From Lacticaseibacillus porcinae (GTDB taxonomy: Bacteria; Bacillota; Bacilli; Lactobacillales; Lactobacillaceae), in NCBI RefSeq assembly GCF_003946305.1, contig NZ_RHNS01000011.1:1-64000 (forward strand): a stretch of DNA of 64,000 nucleotides, read 5' to 3'. Positions 26,322-32,731 of the stretch are shown here, in pieces. Under the pieces are notes generated by a model. That model saw only the letters and a program-made list of their open reading frames with translations, had not been told where the DNA came from and ran no database searches. The translations under genes were made by a program, and so were the position numbers. Every line of letters starts with the position of its first letter. Positions within the stretch are counted from its first letter, which is position 1.

Positions 26322-27108
26322 CGTCAGCCTCCTCTGGTAGCAAAGCCTTAGCGCCCTTTGCAATAGCTTCAAGCAATGGGTTCTTGTACCCGACGCCCTT
26401 CATCTTGTCGCGCTCTATTTCTGTCATTTCAGCATTAGCATCAGCTTGACGTGCATCAGCCTTGGCCTTCTTGAGCGATTGCTTGATTGACTCAGCCTTG
26501 TTCTTGCGCTCATCTTCAGGTGGACACATCGTAACGAATTGCTTGATGAGATTCAAAAGGGTGCCCATTGCTCGAGATTGTGCAGACATAAACCCCGCTT
26601 GCTTATCCCAGGAGAATTCAGTGGCATAGGTCTCGCCCTGGCTCATGGCTCCATCTTGGTAACCAGAACGCATCTTGCTATGATCATCGATGTTAGACAC
26701 ATACATAATTTTCTGTGCTCGGATAATAGCAGCGTACTGAATCTGAATCTGATCCCAGATAAGATCGGCAGGCGATCGGTCAGCCATGCTGTCAATAATC
26801 TGGTTCGTCTCATCGGGTAGCCAGTTGGCAAACAGCCCATGTGTGACTGCGTTCTTGTTGCCTTCAGGAGGGCCGCCATCATTGCCAACCGCGTTCTGAT
26901 TGCCACGCAGTTTTTCGGAGCGCTCCTTTATTTTTTTCGGAGCGCTCCGTTTCGTTTCAAGCTCCCAGTGATCCTCGGACTTCCATTTTCGGATAGTACT
27001 GGCAGACACATTCAACTGGGCGGCAATGTCTTTCAAAAGTGCAGTGCCATTGGAATTGACCCATATTTTTCGAGCCGTGTTTCGATAAGGATTTCTAGCC
27101 CGTCCCAT
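26302..27108 (-). CDS. terminase small subunit
   Basis: 268 aa, PBSX/Terminase_2-like: an N-terminal helix-turn-helix (LKDIAAQLNVSASTIRKWKSEDHW, residues about 24-47, quoted in part), a basic region (KRSAPKKIKERSEKLRG), a glycine/asparagine segment with GNKNAVTHGLFA, and a coiled C-terminus. It recognises the packaging start site. The gene contains two identical 10-bp palindromes (26917-26926, 26939-26948). Confidence 0.87.
   Translation of the reverse strand: MGRARNPYRNTARKIWVNSNGTALLKDIAAQLNVSASTIRKWKSEDHWELETKRSAPKKIKERSEKLRGNQNAVGNDGGPPEGNKNAVTHGLFANWLPDETNQIIDSMADRSPADLIWDQIQIQYAAIIRAQKIMYVSNIDDHSKMRSGYQDGAMSQGETYATEFSWDKQAGFMSAQSRAMGTLLNLIKQFVTMCPPEDERKNKAESIKQSLKKAKADARQADANAEMTEIERDKMKGVGYKNPLLEAIAKGAKALLPEEADDANKPD
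26916..26948. repeat. tandem GGAGCGCTCC palindromes within terS
   Basis: CGGAGCGCTCC occurs at 26916-26926 and again at 26938-26948, exactly 22 bp apart, about two helical turns, separated by a T-rich tract. Many pac sites lie inside the small terminase gene, so this is a candidate terminase binding site. It also codes for basic residues, so part of the similarity may be coding. Confidence 0.45.
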
Positions 27109-27149
27109 GCATCTGCACCACCTCCCCGGCTTCGTGTTGTTTTGTAATT

Positions 27150-27524
27150 CTAGTCAGCTTCATATTTCTTGGCCAAGTCAGCACGTGAGTATTCTTCGAC
27201 CTGTTCAACTTGTCGTGCACCCTTGAAGATATTGGCAATTGGGTTTCCATCACGAGCTGCGCATTTTGTCGTCGGCATGATCTCACTAATGTAGCTAGAT
27301 GCACGGCGGCGAGCGTTATTGTCAGGATCCACGTACACGGTAGCGTGATATCCAAGCCGTTTGTTCCGCTTATAGATAACTTCTAATCGTTCACGCTCTG
27401 CTTGTTGTTTCTTCTGTTCATCTGTTAATGGTTTGGCCAAACGTTTCTCCTCCTTACACACATGACAAATCATCTGCCATTCGTTGGCAGTCATGAGGCC
27501 GCCGTTGTATCGATTCATTTTCAT
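27150..27524 (-). CDS. hypothetical phage protein, 124 aa
   Basis: Starts at ATG 27524 (MKMNRYNGGLMTANEWQMIC) behind GGGGTGG. A CxxC pair (ICHVC) near the N-terminus followed by a basic helical stretch suggests a small metal-binding or nucleic-acid-associated protein, but only one CxxC was found close by. First coding gene after the structured late leader and upstream of terS. Confidence 0.55.
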   Translation of the reverse strand: MKMNRYNGGLMTANEWQMICHVCKEEKRLAKPLTDEQKKQQAERERLEVIYKRNKRLGYHATVYVDPDNNARRRASSYISEIMPTTKCAARDGNPIANIFKGARQVEQVEEYSRADLAKKYEAD

Positions 27525-27767
27525 CGGGTCCACCCCGTTTCGATTGCAATCAAATAGACGCCCGGTCACCACCAGACGCCTAACTTGAGACTATTCGATT
27601 GTTGCGTGCTATGAGTTTCCAAAGGAGTGCTAACACTTCCTTCACATTTTATTTTTTTGATTCTGTGCCCACACGCCGAGGCTAAGATCAGTGACCCTTT
27701 GGCAGGTCACTAACCGGATGAATTACACACATGGCAAAATGTTTGCTAGGTCATGCCTGCCCAGCAA

Positions 27768-27852
27768 TGGGGCGTGAAGGAGTTGAACCTACTTGTGGGC
27801 TATGTCCACAACCACGCTAGCAGTGTGCATTTGACGTTCTGCCAACGCCCCA
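27768..27852 (-). tRNA. tRNA-Ser(GCT)-like, aberrant
   Basis: 85 nt with a perfect 7-bp acceptor stem (TGGGGCG/CGCCCCA), class II long variable arm (TTGTGG/CCACAA), T-arm with TTCAACT loop and a Ser-type D-arm start (TTGGCAGA). Odd points: the D-loop lacks the conserved GG, the anticodon stem is poorly paired (only about three pairs around CTGCTAG), one T-stem mismatch, and no encoded CCA. It may be a decayed tRNA or a tRNA mimic. Confidence 0.5.
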
Positions 27853-27876
27853 TAATAATCGCCATCAGCCTTAATG

Positions 27877-28003
27877 TGCCCTCAACCGGATTCGAACCGG
27901 CGACCTTTACATTATCAGTGCAACGCTCTATCCAGATGATGGAGATAGCCGGAATAGGCTGCGCAACCCATTCCGACGTCATCATTCTCTGAGCTATGAG
28001 GTC
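27877..28003 (-). tRNA. tRNA-Ile(GAT) split by a 53-nt hairpin in the D-loop
   Basis: Removing 53 nt from the D-loop leaves a normal 74-nt tRNA: acceptor GACCTCA/TGAGGGC (one mismatch), D-stem GCTC/GAGC, D-loop AGCTGGATA with GG, anticodon arm TTGCA-CTGATAA-TGTAA, variable AGGTC, T-arm GCCGG-TTCGAAT-CCGGT. The insert folds into an outer ATGATG/CATCAT stem and an inner continuous 11-bp stem (CGGAATGGGTT/AGCCTATTCCG) with GCGC loop. No CCA encoded. I know of no bacterial tRNA intron at this place. Confidence 0.65.
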
Positions 28004-28067
28004 CAGCCGAATGTACTACTCTTGATTTTGATACCATCTCATCTCAAGCACATCCATCATGACGATA

Positions 28068-28126
28068 CGCAACCAGTGGGACTCGAACCCACGACCTAAT
28101 TGCTCTACCAACTGAGCTATGGTTGC
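28068..28126 (-). tRNA. tRNA-like element lacking the anticodon arm
   Basis: 59 nt. Acceptor GCAACCA/TGGTTGC (7 of 7), D-arm GCTC-AGTTGGTA-GAGC and T-arm GTGGG-TTCGAGT-CCCAC are perfect. Between D-stem and T-stem there are only nine bases (AATTAGGTC), where a tRNA would have base 26, a 17-nt anticodon arm and a 5-nt variable loop. It cannot decode. First structured element after the late promoter. The preserved pairing elsewhere speaks against random decay. Confidence 0.65.
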
Positions 28127-28220
28127 CCTCGCCTATCATAGCGAGGAGACGGTTACTTCGACCGCCTTTGGCAATTGCTTGCCCCCAACTTCTGTACCTG
28201 CCGTTCTAATTGCTGGCACG

Positions 28221-28249
28221 ATATAAGCATAAGACTCCCGAACTCTCAA
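28221..28249 (-). promoter_or_regulatory. late promoter of the structural operon
   Basis: Minus strand TTGAGA (28244-28249), 17-nt spacer, extended -10 TGCTTATAT (28221-28229). Located just downstream of the arpU-like gene and preceded by phased TTGAGAG repeats, as expected for an activator-dependent phage late promoter. Predicted start near 28214. Confidence 0.6.
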
Positions 28250-28304
28250 AGTCCTCTCAATTTACTATCAATTCACTCTCAATTTACTATCAAATTACTC
28301 TCAC
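28243..28304 (-). repeat. helically phased activator repeats upstream of the late promoter
   Basis: TTGAGAG (minus strand) or close variants start at plus positions 28243, 28254, 28276 and 28298, spacings of 11, 22 and 22 bp. Two copies extend to an 18-bp identical unit (28254-28271 and 28276-28293). The first copy overlaps the -35 box. Likely binding sites of the ArpU-like protein encoded next door. Confidence 0.6.
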
Positions 28305-28714
28305 GCAGTTTCCACTCCTAAATAAAACGCCGCGGCCAACAGCGCCTCATTCTTTCGCCGAAAGTATGTAGCACTTGGCCAATCAAGCGCACCGATAGCG
28401 GTTGTGTCTGGGTGAATTGATTCCGGGCCATCGCAATAGCGTGCCCTCAATAATTGCTGGTGTGATCGTTTCGGTAACGAATCGATACACCGATCACACC
28501 ACTTACAATAAGCTTCTGCGTGCTGTTTACGTTCCATCAACTGCTGAGCGTATGGACGTGGGGATTGTGAGCCGGTTGGTTGGCCATCCCCCCACGAGCT
28601 GGTGATCCTTGGATTGACCGGAGCTGACATCAAGCCACGCTGCAGTCGATATTCTTTAAACACGTCCTCTGCCGCCGCGCGGCTCTTTTCTTCATTCACT
28701 GGAAAAAGCTCCAT
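28301..28714 (-). CDS. ArpU-family late transcription regulator
   Basis: 137 aa from ATG 28714 (MELFPVNEEKSRAAAEDVF), preferred because GGGGTGG precedes it and none precedes the upstream ATG. Matches ArpU/RinA-type phage regulators: helical N-terminus, SLPKRSHQQLLRARYCDG, and a C-terminal helix-turn-helix (GALDWPSATYFRRKNEALLA). Expected to switch on the late operon from the adjacent promoter. Last of the early minus-strand genes. Confidence 0.72.
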   Translation of the reverse strand: MELFPVNEEKSRAAAEDVFKEYRLQRGLMSAPVNPRITSSWGDGQPTGSQSPRPYAQQLMERKQHAEAYCKWCDRCIDSLPKRSHQQLLRARYCDGPESIHPDTTAIGALDWPSATYFRRKNEALLAAAFYLGVETA

Positions 28715-28788
28715 CGACCCGCCACCCCTTATGCTATAATCAGATTTGTCAGATTCGATCATAGCGTGCCCGTGGTGGTGCGCTTTTT

Positions 28789-29010
28789 TTATGCCTTTTT
28801 TCGTCTAATCGGATATTTACGAATATCAGTAATAAACGCACTACGAATGGTGTTCGTGTCAGGAATCCAAACGTCAAAGCGTGCCTGATCAAATCCAGGT
28901 GTGTGTCCAACATATCGGATCACGATTCCAAAATCATACTTAATGTGTTTCTCCCACAAATTGCCAGGACGTTTCACATACACACTCGTAAATCGACTAT
29001 GATCAGCCAT
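28789..29010 (-). CDS. hypothetical early phage protein, 73 aa
   Basis: ATG 29010 with GGGAGG at 6-nt spacing; its ATGGCTGA overlaps the previous stop by 8 bp. Beta-rich small protein with a basic C-terminus (RKYPIRRKKA). No family recognised. Confidence 0.55.
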   Translation of the reverse strand: MADHSRFTSVYVKRPGNLWEKHIKYDFGIVIRYVGHTPGFDQARFDVWIPDTNTIRSAFITDIRKYPIRRKKA

Positions 29011-29341
29011 CGATTTCCTCCCACTCATTCAGCGACCACGCAATGGCGAACGTGTCACTGTGTTGGGCGATCCAATCTTCTACTGCACTATGGATATTGT
29101 TCAAATCGATTGTGACGAACAGGTGATATAAATTTTCACCCCAACGCTTTTCAAACCTGATTCGCTCGCCGACTGCCCTTGGAATAACTGGGAGTGGAAC
29201 TTGCAGTGCCGCAGCGTACTCATCCCGCCATTCTTGAATATCTTCAGGTGCACCACCGAATTCATCAACCAGCGCTTTATCAGTTCCTTCGTACGTGGCA
29301 AGCAGACTGTCAAATACGCCTTGTTTTGTGGCCTTAGTCAT
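29003..29341 (-). CDS. DUF1642-like phage protein, 112 aa
   Basis: ATG 29341 (MTKATKQGVFDSLLATYEGT) follows GGAGG. The C-terminal half with AVEDWIAQHSDTFAIAW is reminiscent of DUF1642 proteins frequent in early regions of lactic acid bacteria phages. Function unknown; assignment tentative. Confidence 0.55.
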   Translation of the reverse strand: MTKATKQGVFDSLLATYEGTDKALVDEFGGAPEDIQEWRDEYAAALQVPLPVIPRAVGERIRFEKRWGENLYHLFVTIDLNNIHSAVEDWIAQHSDTFAIAWSLNEWEEIDG

Positions 29342-29352
29342 GGAATAACCTC

Positions 29353-29709
29353 CTACCAAACATCATGGGCGCCGCTATCTGAGACAATCAGCAGCCGGTC
29401 GCCAACCTGATAGAACGCGTAATACCAACCATCCAACTCCACGCCATCCGATTTGAATAGCAACAGGTTATCAATCCGGCCAGCATACTCGATGTAGTGG
29501 CCTTCTTGTAGCTCAAACGCCGTAGCTTTTCGATGACCACCGAGCTTGGTGAATGTTGAGCCTACTTCATAACCATGGCCATTCAGATAAAATGGCTCAT
29601 TAGCAATCCACGCAGGCTCGTGCACTCGAGCATACATAGCGCCGTGCGATGATCCTAGCTCGTAATGTACCAAGTCGGATTCTTGATCAGACATCGCAAT
29701 TTTCGTCAA
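29353..29709 (-). CDS. hypothetical early phage protein, 118 aa
   Basis: The start seems to be TTG 29709 (GAGGAG about 11 nt upstream); the ATG at 29694 has no ribosome site. The product is acidic and beta-rich (WYYAFYQVGDRLLIVSDSG at the end), no membrane segment. Lies between the lipoprotein gene and the DUF1642-like gene. Confidence 0.5.
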   Translation of the reverse strand: MTKIAMSDQESDLVHYELGSSHGAMYARVHEPAWIANEPFYLNGHGYEVGSTFTKLGGHRKATAFELQEGHYIEYAGRIDNLLLFKSDGVELDGWYYAFYQVGDRLLIVSDSGAHDVW

Positions 29710-29724
29710 AATAAACTCATCTCC

Positions 29725-30102
29725 TCAATCATGTGTGTATAGGACTACCGGGACATCACGCTTTCCAATGTCTTTTCTGCGTATCTTGATGTATTGGTTG
29801 CCAGCGTGCTGCTTCACCTGGAAGTCACTAGTCTTGACGGAATATTTCTTGCCATCAAATCGGTAGTAGATCGTAACGGTCTTATCTTCATGCCACATCG
29901 GAACCAGCCTGATGGTTGTAGACTTGCCATTGTAAATAGGCATGGGCATCATCGTAAACCACATTTTTTCATGATGCTTTGTCGAAACGACATCTGCTTT
30001 TACTGCTGGCACCTTTCCGTTTGCGATTTCGTCCGTAGTGCCACACGCAGCTAATAAAATAACTGAAGCACCAATGCAAATTGCTGTGATGAGGTGTTTC
30101 AA
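29725..30102 (-). CDS. phage-encoded lipoprotein, 125 aa
   Basis: Classical lipoprotein signal (MKHLITAICIGASVILLAAC, cysteine 20). The mature part is a small beta-rich domain with VTIYYRFDGKKYSVKT and KIRRKDIGKRDVPV. Phage lipoproteins such as Ltp of Streptococcus phage TP-J34 block DNA entry of related phages; this one shows no clear similarity to Ltp and lies in the early operon, not in the lysogeny module, so the role is open. Overlaps the upstream gene by 4 bp. Confidence 0.7.
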   Translation of the reverse strand: MKHLITAICIGASVILLAACGTTDEIANGKVPAVKADVVSTKHHEKMWFTMMPMPIYNGKSTTIRLVPMWHEDKTVTIYYRFDGKKYSVKTSDFQVKQHAGNQYIKIRRKDIGKRDVPVVLYTHD

Positions 30103-30641
30103 AATAGACTTATCTCCTCGTGCCCGTGTTTGGGCTTAACTTCGTATGCTAATTTTGGCATCTTATCAAGTGCGGAGCTGTGGTACTTCTCACATGGAAA
30201 ATACTTAATCGTACCGTCTTCCAACTCTGCCCAACCTGAGCCAAGGGTTTCACTGCATTGCCCTGGAACATCGTAATTTTCTAAAACGTTCCAGCAGTCT
30301 TTGATGAACCCATGGTCACGAATTAGTTCAAACGTTGGATCACCAAATGAATAGCCGTGACGAATGACCGGATAGGCACCGATGTCATAAAGCAAAAATT
30401 CCGGCTTTGCCCCGACGCCCTTCGGCTGGGTATTGTACCCAACAGTAAATCCACCCCTGATTGGATGAACGTCAGTCAAAATTCGCTCTGGTCGCACTTC
30501 ATCTGGACCCGCGAGAATCTCATGGCCTTCAAAAAGTTTCCCCTTCAGCTTGAAATAGCCATTTTCATAACGCTTCAGCACTTCGTAAGTACCTTTTTCG
30601 TAGTAATCCCCGATGTAGCGAACTTTCATGGCCTCACTCAT
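30099..30641 (-). CDS. hypothetical early phage protein, 180 aa
   Basis: ATG 30641 (MSEAMKVRYIGDYYEKGTYE) overlaps the previous stop by 8 bp (ATGAGTGA). The N-terminal beta part (KGTYEVLKRYENGYFKLKG) resembles SH3-like small domains. Function unknown. Its end overlaps the lipoprotein start, so the two are probably cotranslated. Confidence 0.55.
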   Translation of the reverse strand: MSEAMKVRYIGDYYEKGTYEVLKRYENGYFKLKGKLFEGHEILAGPDEVRPERILTDVHPIRGGFTVGYNTQPKGVGAKPEFLLYDIGAYPVIRHGYSFGDPTFELIRDHGFIKDCWNVLENYDVPGQCSETLGSGWAELEDGTIKYFPCEKYHSSALDKMPKLAYEVKPKHGHEEISLF

Positions 30642-30897
30642 CGACGGCCTCATCATTTCTAATGGCACGGATGAATGTGTCAGCATCGATGCCGCGAAGC
30701 CGAGTACCATGCTTCATCCATTTTCCAGTAGTTGTCCAAAACTGATACTTGCCAACGATCACAGTGCCAGAATCAGCTTGGTATATGTACTTGATGCCAG
30801 CCTGATCCAGCGCTGCCAAATTCATTCGGCTTCGGTGCCAACGTGCTTCCTTTTGCTTTTCGTGTAGCAGCTTAAAGTTTTCAGCAATTTCACTCAT
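30634..30897 (-). CDS. hypothetical early phage protein, 87 aa
   Basis: Helical N-terminus (MSEIAENFKLLHEKQKEARW) followed by beta strands (KYIYQADSGTVIVGKYQFW). Overlaps both neighbours by 4-8 bp. No family recognised. Confidence 0.5.
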   Translation of the reverse strand: MSEIAENFKLLHEKQKEARWHRSRMNLAALDQAGIKYIYQADSGTVIVGKYQFWTTTGKWMKHGTRLRGIDADTFIRAIRNDEAVDE

Positions 30898-31148
30898 GCT
30901 GTTTTCCTCCCTTGTACGGCAATAACTGACATTTCCAGCATGTCCGGCGCTAACACGTTTAGATAGTCCGCAAAATCTCTGGCAAGCACTTTACGAACGT
31001 GGTGAGCGCCACGCGCAGTCTTCCAAGGTTTTGCGTGTGACTGGTATTCTGTCAGTGATGGATATTGGTGGCCATGTACTTGCTTGAACCCGCCAAAGTA
31101 GACCGGATTGCCAGGAGTTTTGACTTGAATCAAAAACATCTTATCCAT
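30894..31148 (-). CDS. hypothetical early phage protein, 84 aa
   Basis: Begins MDKMFLIQVKTPGNPVYFGG; small alpha/beta protein with a basic middle (KPWKTARGAHHVRKVLARDF). It lies in the chain of overlapping early genes; function unknown. Confidence 0.5.
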   Translation of the reverse strand: MDKMFLIQVKTPGNPVYFGGFKQVHGHQYPSLTEYQSHAKPWKTARGAHHVRKVLARDFADYLNVLAPDMLEMSVIAVQGRKTA

Positions 31149-31324
31149 GTATATCTCCCTTCTGGATCCTGATGAATCGCTCCGGCTTCAGTGAACGGGA
31201 ATGCAAGCATATCAGATGGGAACTCGACGAACGCATTAGCCGCCCCATCCCAACACAGAAACTCCTGCCACCGCGGTTTGATGTCCGGGCGATCCACGAA
31301 CAAATAGTAAAGCGGTTCATTCAC
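31130..31324 (-). CDS. hypothetical early phage protein, 64 aa
   Basis: Probable GTG start at 31324, whose GTGAATGA overlaps the stop of the membrane-protein gene by 8 bp, the same arrangement as other early genes here. Begins VNEPLYYLFVDRPDIKPRW. Tryptophan-rich small protein; function unknown. Confidence 0.5.
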   Translation of the reverse strand: MNEPLYYLFVDRPDIKPRWQEFLCWDGAANAFVEFPSDMLAFPFTEAGAIHQDPEGRYTWIRCF

Positions 31325-31496
31325 TTGGCTTCTTACCCTCCCAGATTTCAATGAGTACGATCATCAGAACTAGGAAAATGCAAAGCAGGATGTCGAACAG
31401 CGGTAGCAGTAACCCGCTGAAAAATACAAAGTTCAAAGTGGTAAAGAACAGCACTACTAGCAGTGCTGCCATTAAAATTCCTTCACAGATTTTCAT
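31317..31496 (-). CDS. small two-helix membrane protein, 59 aa
   Basis: Starts MKICEGILMAALLVVLFFTT; two hydrophobic helices (about 7-29 and 31-50) and a charged tail (EIWEGKKPSE). Overlaps the upstream gene by 14 bp and the downstream gene by 8 bp. In an early phage operon such a protein could act on the host membrane, but nothing identifies it. AAT-rich leader with GAGGAAATTC before the ATG. Confidence 0.55.
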   Translation of the reverse strand: MKICEGILMAALLVVLFFTTLNFVFFSGLLLPLFDILLCIFLVLMIVLIEIWEGKKPSE

Positions 31497-31800
31497 GAAT
31501 TTCCTCCTCTGTAATCACGTAGATGTCATCATCATTTGAATGCTGCCACCAATCTGCTGGCGTAAATCGTGCAACTCGACCAAATATCGTAGGCAGCGGA
31601 AGCATTGGCGTCAGCTCGATTGGATCTGCAAATTGCTTGTAAATCTCTTCGCTGGGGTAATGCTCCGCTTTATCTGGCCAGTTGGTATATCCGGAAAACG
31701 AGCGAGCTTCATCATCCTTGGTCAAGGAGCCCCAAAATAGTGGATGCTTCTTGTCGGAGTGCTTACTGGTCATAAGCAGGTATTTACGTTCGTTACTCAT
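31483..31800 (-). CDS. hypothetical early phage protein, 105 aa
   Basis: Begins MSNERKYLLMTSKHSDKKHP and has a middle region with SGYTNWPDKAEHY that is typical of small soluble phage proteins. Ends in an acidic helix (VITEEEIHENL). Overlaps the upstream gene by 4 bp. Function unknown. Confidence 0.52.
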   Translation of the reverse strand: MSNERKYLLMTSKHSDKKHPLFWGSLTKDDEARSFSGYTNWPDKAEHYPSEEIYKQFADPIELTPMLPLPTIFGRVARFTPADWWQHSNDDDIYVITEEEIHENL

Positions 31801-32060
31801 TTCGACGCCTCCACGATTCCGCGAACGACATCCATCACAAGCTTTGCGGCAAGCGATTCGCTAGCACCATCGACAATCAAGGCGGCGAGTCGTTCCTTTG
31901 GCCAATCGTTTTCAACGTGAACTCTGGCTTCGGCTTTACTGTCCTCAGTCCAAAATCCAGGGTTAACAACTGGCTTAGTAGCTTCAGCAGTGAGATTGAT
32001 GGCTTCAGTGATCAATTCATCACGATCAAGTTCGATATAAATTTTGCTATTTTGTTGCAT
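31797..32060 (-). CDS. hypothetical early phage protein, 87 aa
   Basis: Begins MQQNSKIYIELDRDELITEA; mainly helical with an acidic N-terminal half. No membrane segment. It lies between the DUF1064 nuclease-like gene and the 105-aa gene. Function unknown. Confidence 0.5.
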   Translation of the reverse strand: MQQNSKIYIELDRDELITEAINLTAEATKPVVNPGFWTEDSKAEARVHVENDWPKERLAALIVDGASESLAAKLVMDVVRGIVEASK

Positions 32061-32077
32061 GTGTATTCCTCCGTTTT

Positions 32078-32488
32078 TCAGGCCTGTTCTTCGATAAACA
32101 AACCAGTTCTCGCGTCATATCTGGCAACGATCACAGGCACTTTGTAGCGCTGCATAAACATGATGATCCGTAATCTAGCCGCCTCGGTCATCGTGGCGTT
32201 GCCCCCTTTGACATCGACGACCTTTTCCAGAGTTCCAGAAAGGTCATAAAACGTGAAGTCAGGCGTGTAGATGCGATGTGAGTACTTCTTGCCATTTAGG
32301 GTAAAGCTCGGGAGAATCTGGAATGCTTGGTGATATTTGGTTTCGTGATACCTGCCATCTTCTATCAGGCGGTTGTAATAAAGTGCTTCAACGCGGCTGT
32401 CGCAAAGCGTGCCATCAATAGCTGCACACTTTCGAGCGCCATACTTGTTACGCCGCTTGAATTGACGTTTTGGCAGTTCGTTCATCAA
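32078..32488 (-). CDS. DUF1064 nuclease-like protein
   Basis: 136 aa. The pattern NKYGARKCAAIDGTLCDSRVEALYY, quoted here only by its ends NKYGARK and SRVEALYY, followed by YTPDFTFYD and KVVDVKGG is the DUF1064 signature; the PDF and DVKGG acidic/lysine residues fit a PD-(D/E)xK-type nuclease core. Probably acts on branched or replicating phage DNA. Overlapping arrangement with the LexA-like gene upstream (6 bp gap). Confidence 0.72.
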   Translation of the reverse strand: MMNELPKRQFKRRNKYGARKCAAIDGTLCDSRVEALYYNRLIEDGRYHETKYHQAFQILPSFTLNGKKYSHRIYTPDFTFYDLSGTLEKVVDVKGGNATMTEAARLRIIMFMQRYKVPVIVARYDARTGLFIEEQA

Positions 32489-32494
32489 GTCACC

Positions 32495-32731
32495 TCATTC
32501 GTAAAAATCTCGACCAGCCTCAGTCACCACAAGGGTGCGCGGTTGCATCTCCTTGCTGGTAAGCATCTTGTCATCTTCCAAACGGCGCAGATAACTGGCG
32601 ACCGTCGATGATGACGATAAACCGACCATCTCGCCAATTTCACGGATGGTGGGCGGATATTTATGCTCCTCCGCGAAATCGTCGATAGCGCGCAGAATTT
32701 CGCGTTCGCGTGCATAACTACGAAATGCCAT
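32495..32731 (-). CDS. stand-alone LexA-type DNA-binding domain, 78 aa
   Basis: Whole protein matches the LexA N-terminal winged helix (REREILRAIDDFAEEHKYPP, then TIREIGEMVGLSSSSTVASY, LRRLEDDKML). The C-terminal protease and dimerisation domain of LexA is absent. It may read LexA-type operators without being cleaved on DNA damage. Overlaps the replication gene by 14 bp. Confidence 0.7.
   Translation of the reverse strand: MAFRSYAREREILRAIDDFAEEHKYPPTIREIGEMVGLSSSSTVASYLRRLEDDKMLTSKEMQPRTLVVTEAGRDFYE

Larger units (their letters stand above)
27525..28213 (-). ncRNA. structured leader of the late transcript
   Basis: About 690 nt with no convincing gene between the late promoter and the first late gene. 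It contains three tRNA-like elements (separate entries) and further hairpins: CCTCGC/GCGAGG (28128-28147 area), GGCGGU/ACCGUC, GGCAA-GCAA-TTGCC, AGUGACC/GGGUCACU (27690-27711) and a bulged stem at 27622-27642. Large structured RNAs (GOLLD, ROOL) near tRNAs are known from Lactobacillales prophages; whether this leader belongs to either is not decidable here. Confidence 0.5.

Noticed and set aside
27753-27992. Open frame over the tRNA-like region
   Set aside because: It only reads through the tRNA-like structures, on the opposite strand, and lacks a ribosome site.
27768-28126. Prophage attachment at a tRNA gene
   Set aside because: The tRNA-likes are 15 kb from the integrase and inside the phage. 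The duplicated core lies in pgi.
28243-28304. Repeats resembling a tiny CRISPR array
   Set aside because: The units are 18 bp with 4-bp gaps and phased at 11/22 bp beside a promoter; they fit activator sites. The nearby Cas2-fold protein has no cas1 or array.
28764-28793. Plus-strand terminator-like hairpin before the ArpU-like gene
   Set aside because: No plus-strand gene lies upstream that it could serve; left out as a feature because its role is unclear.
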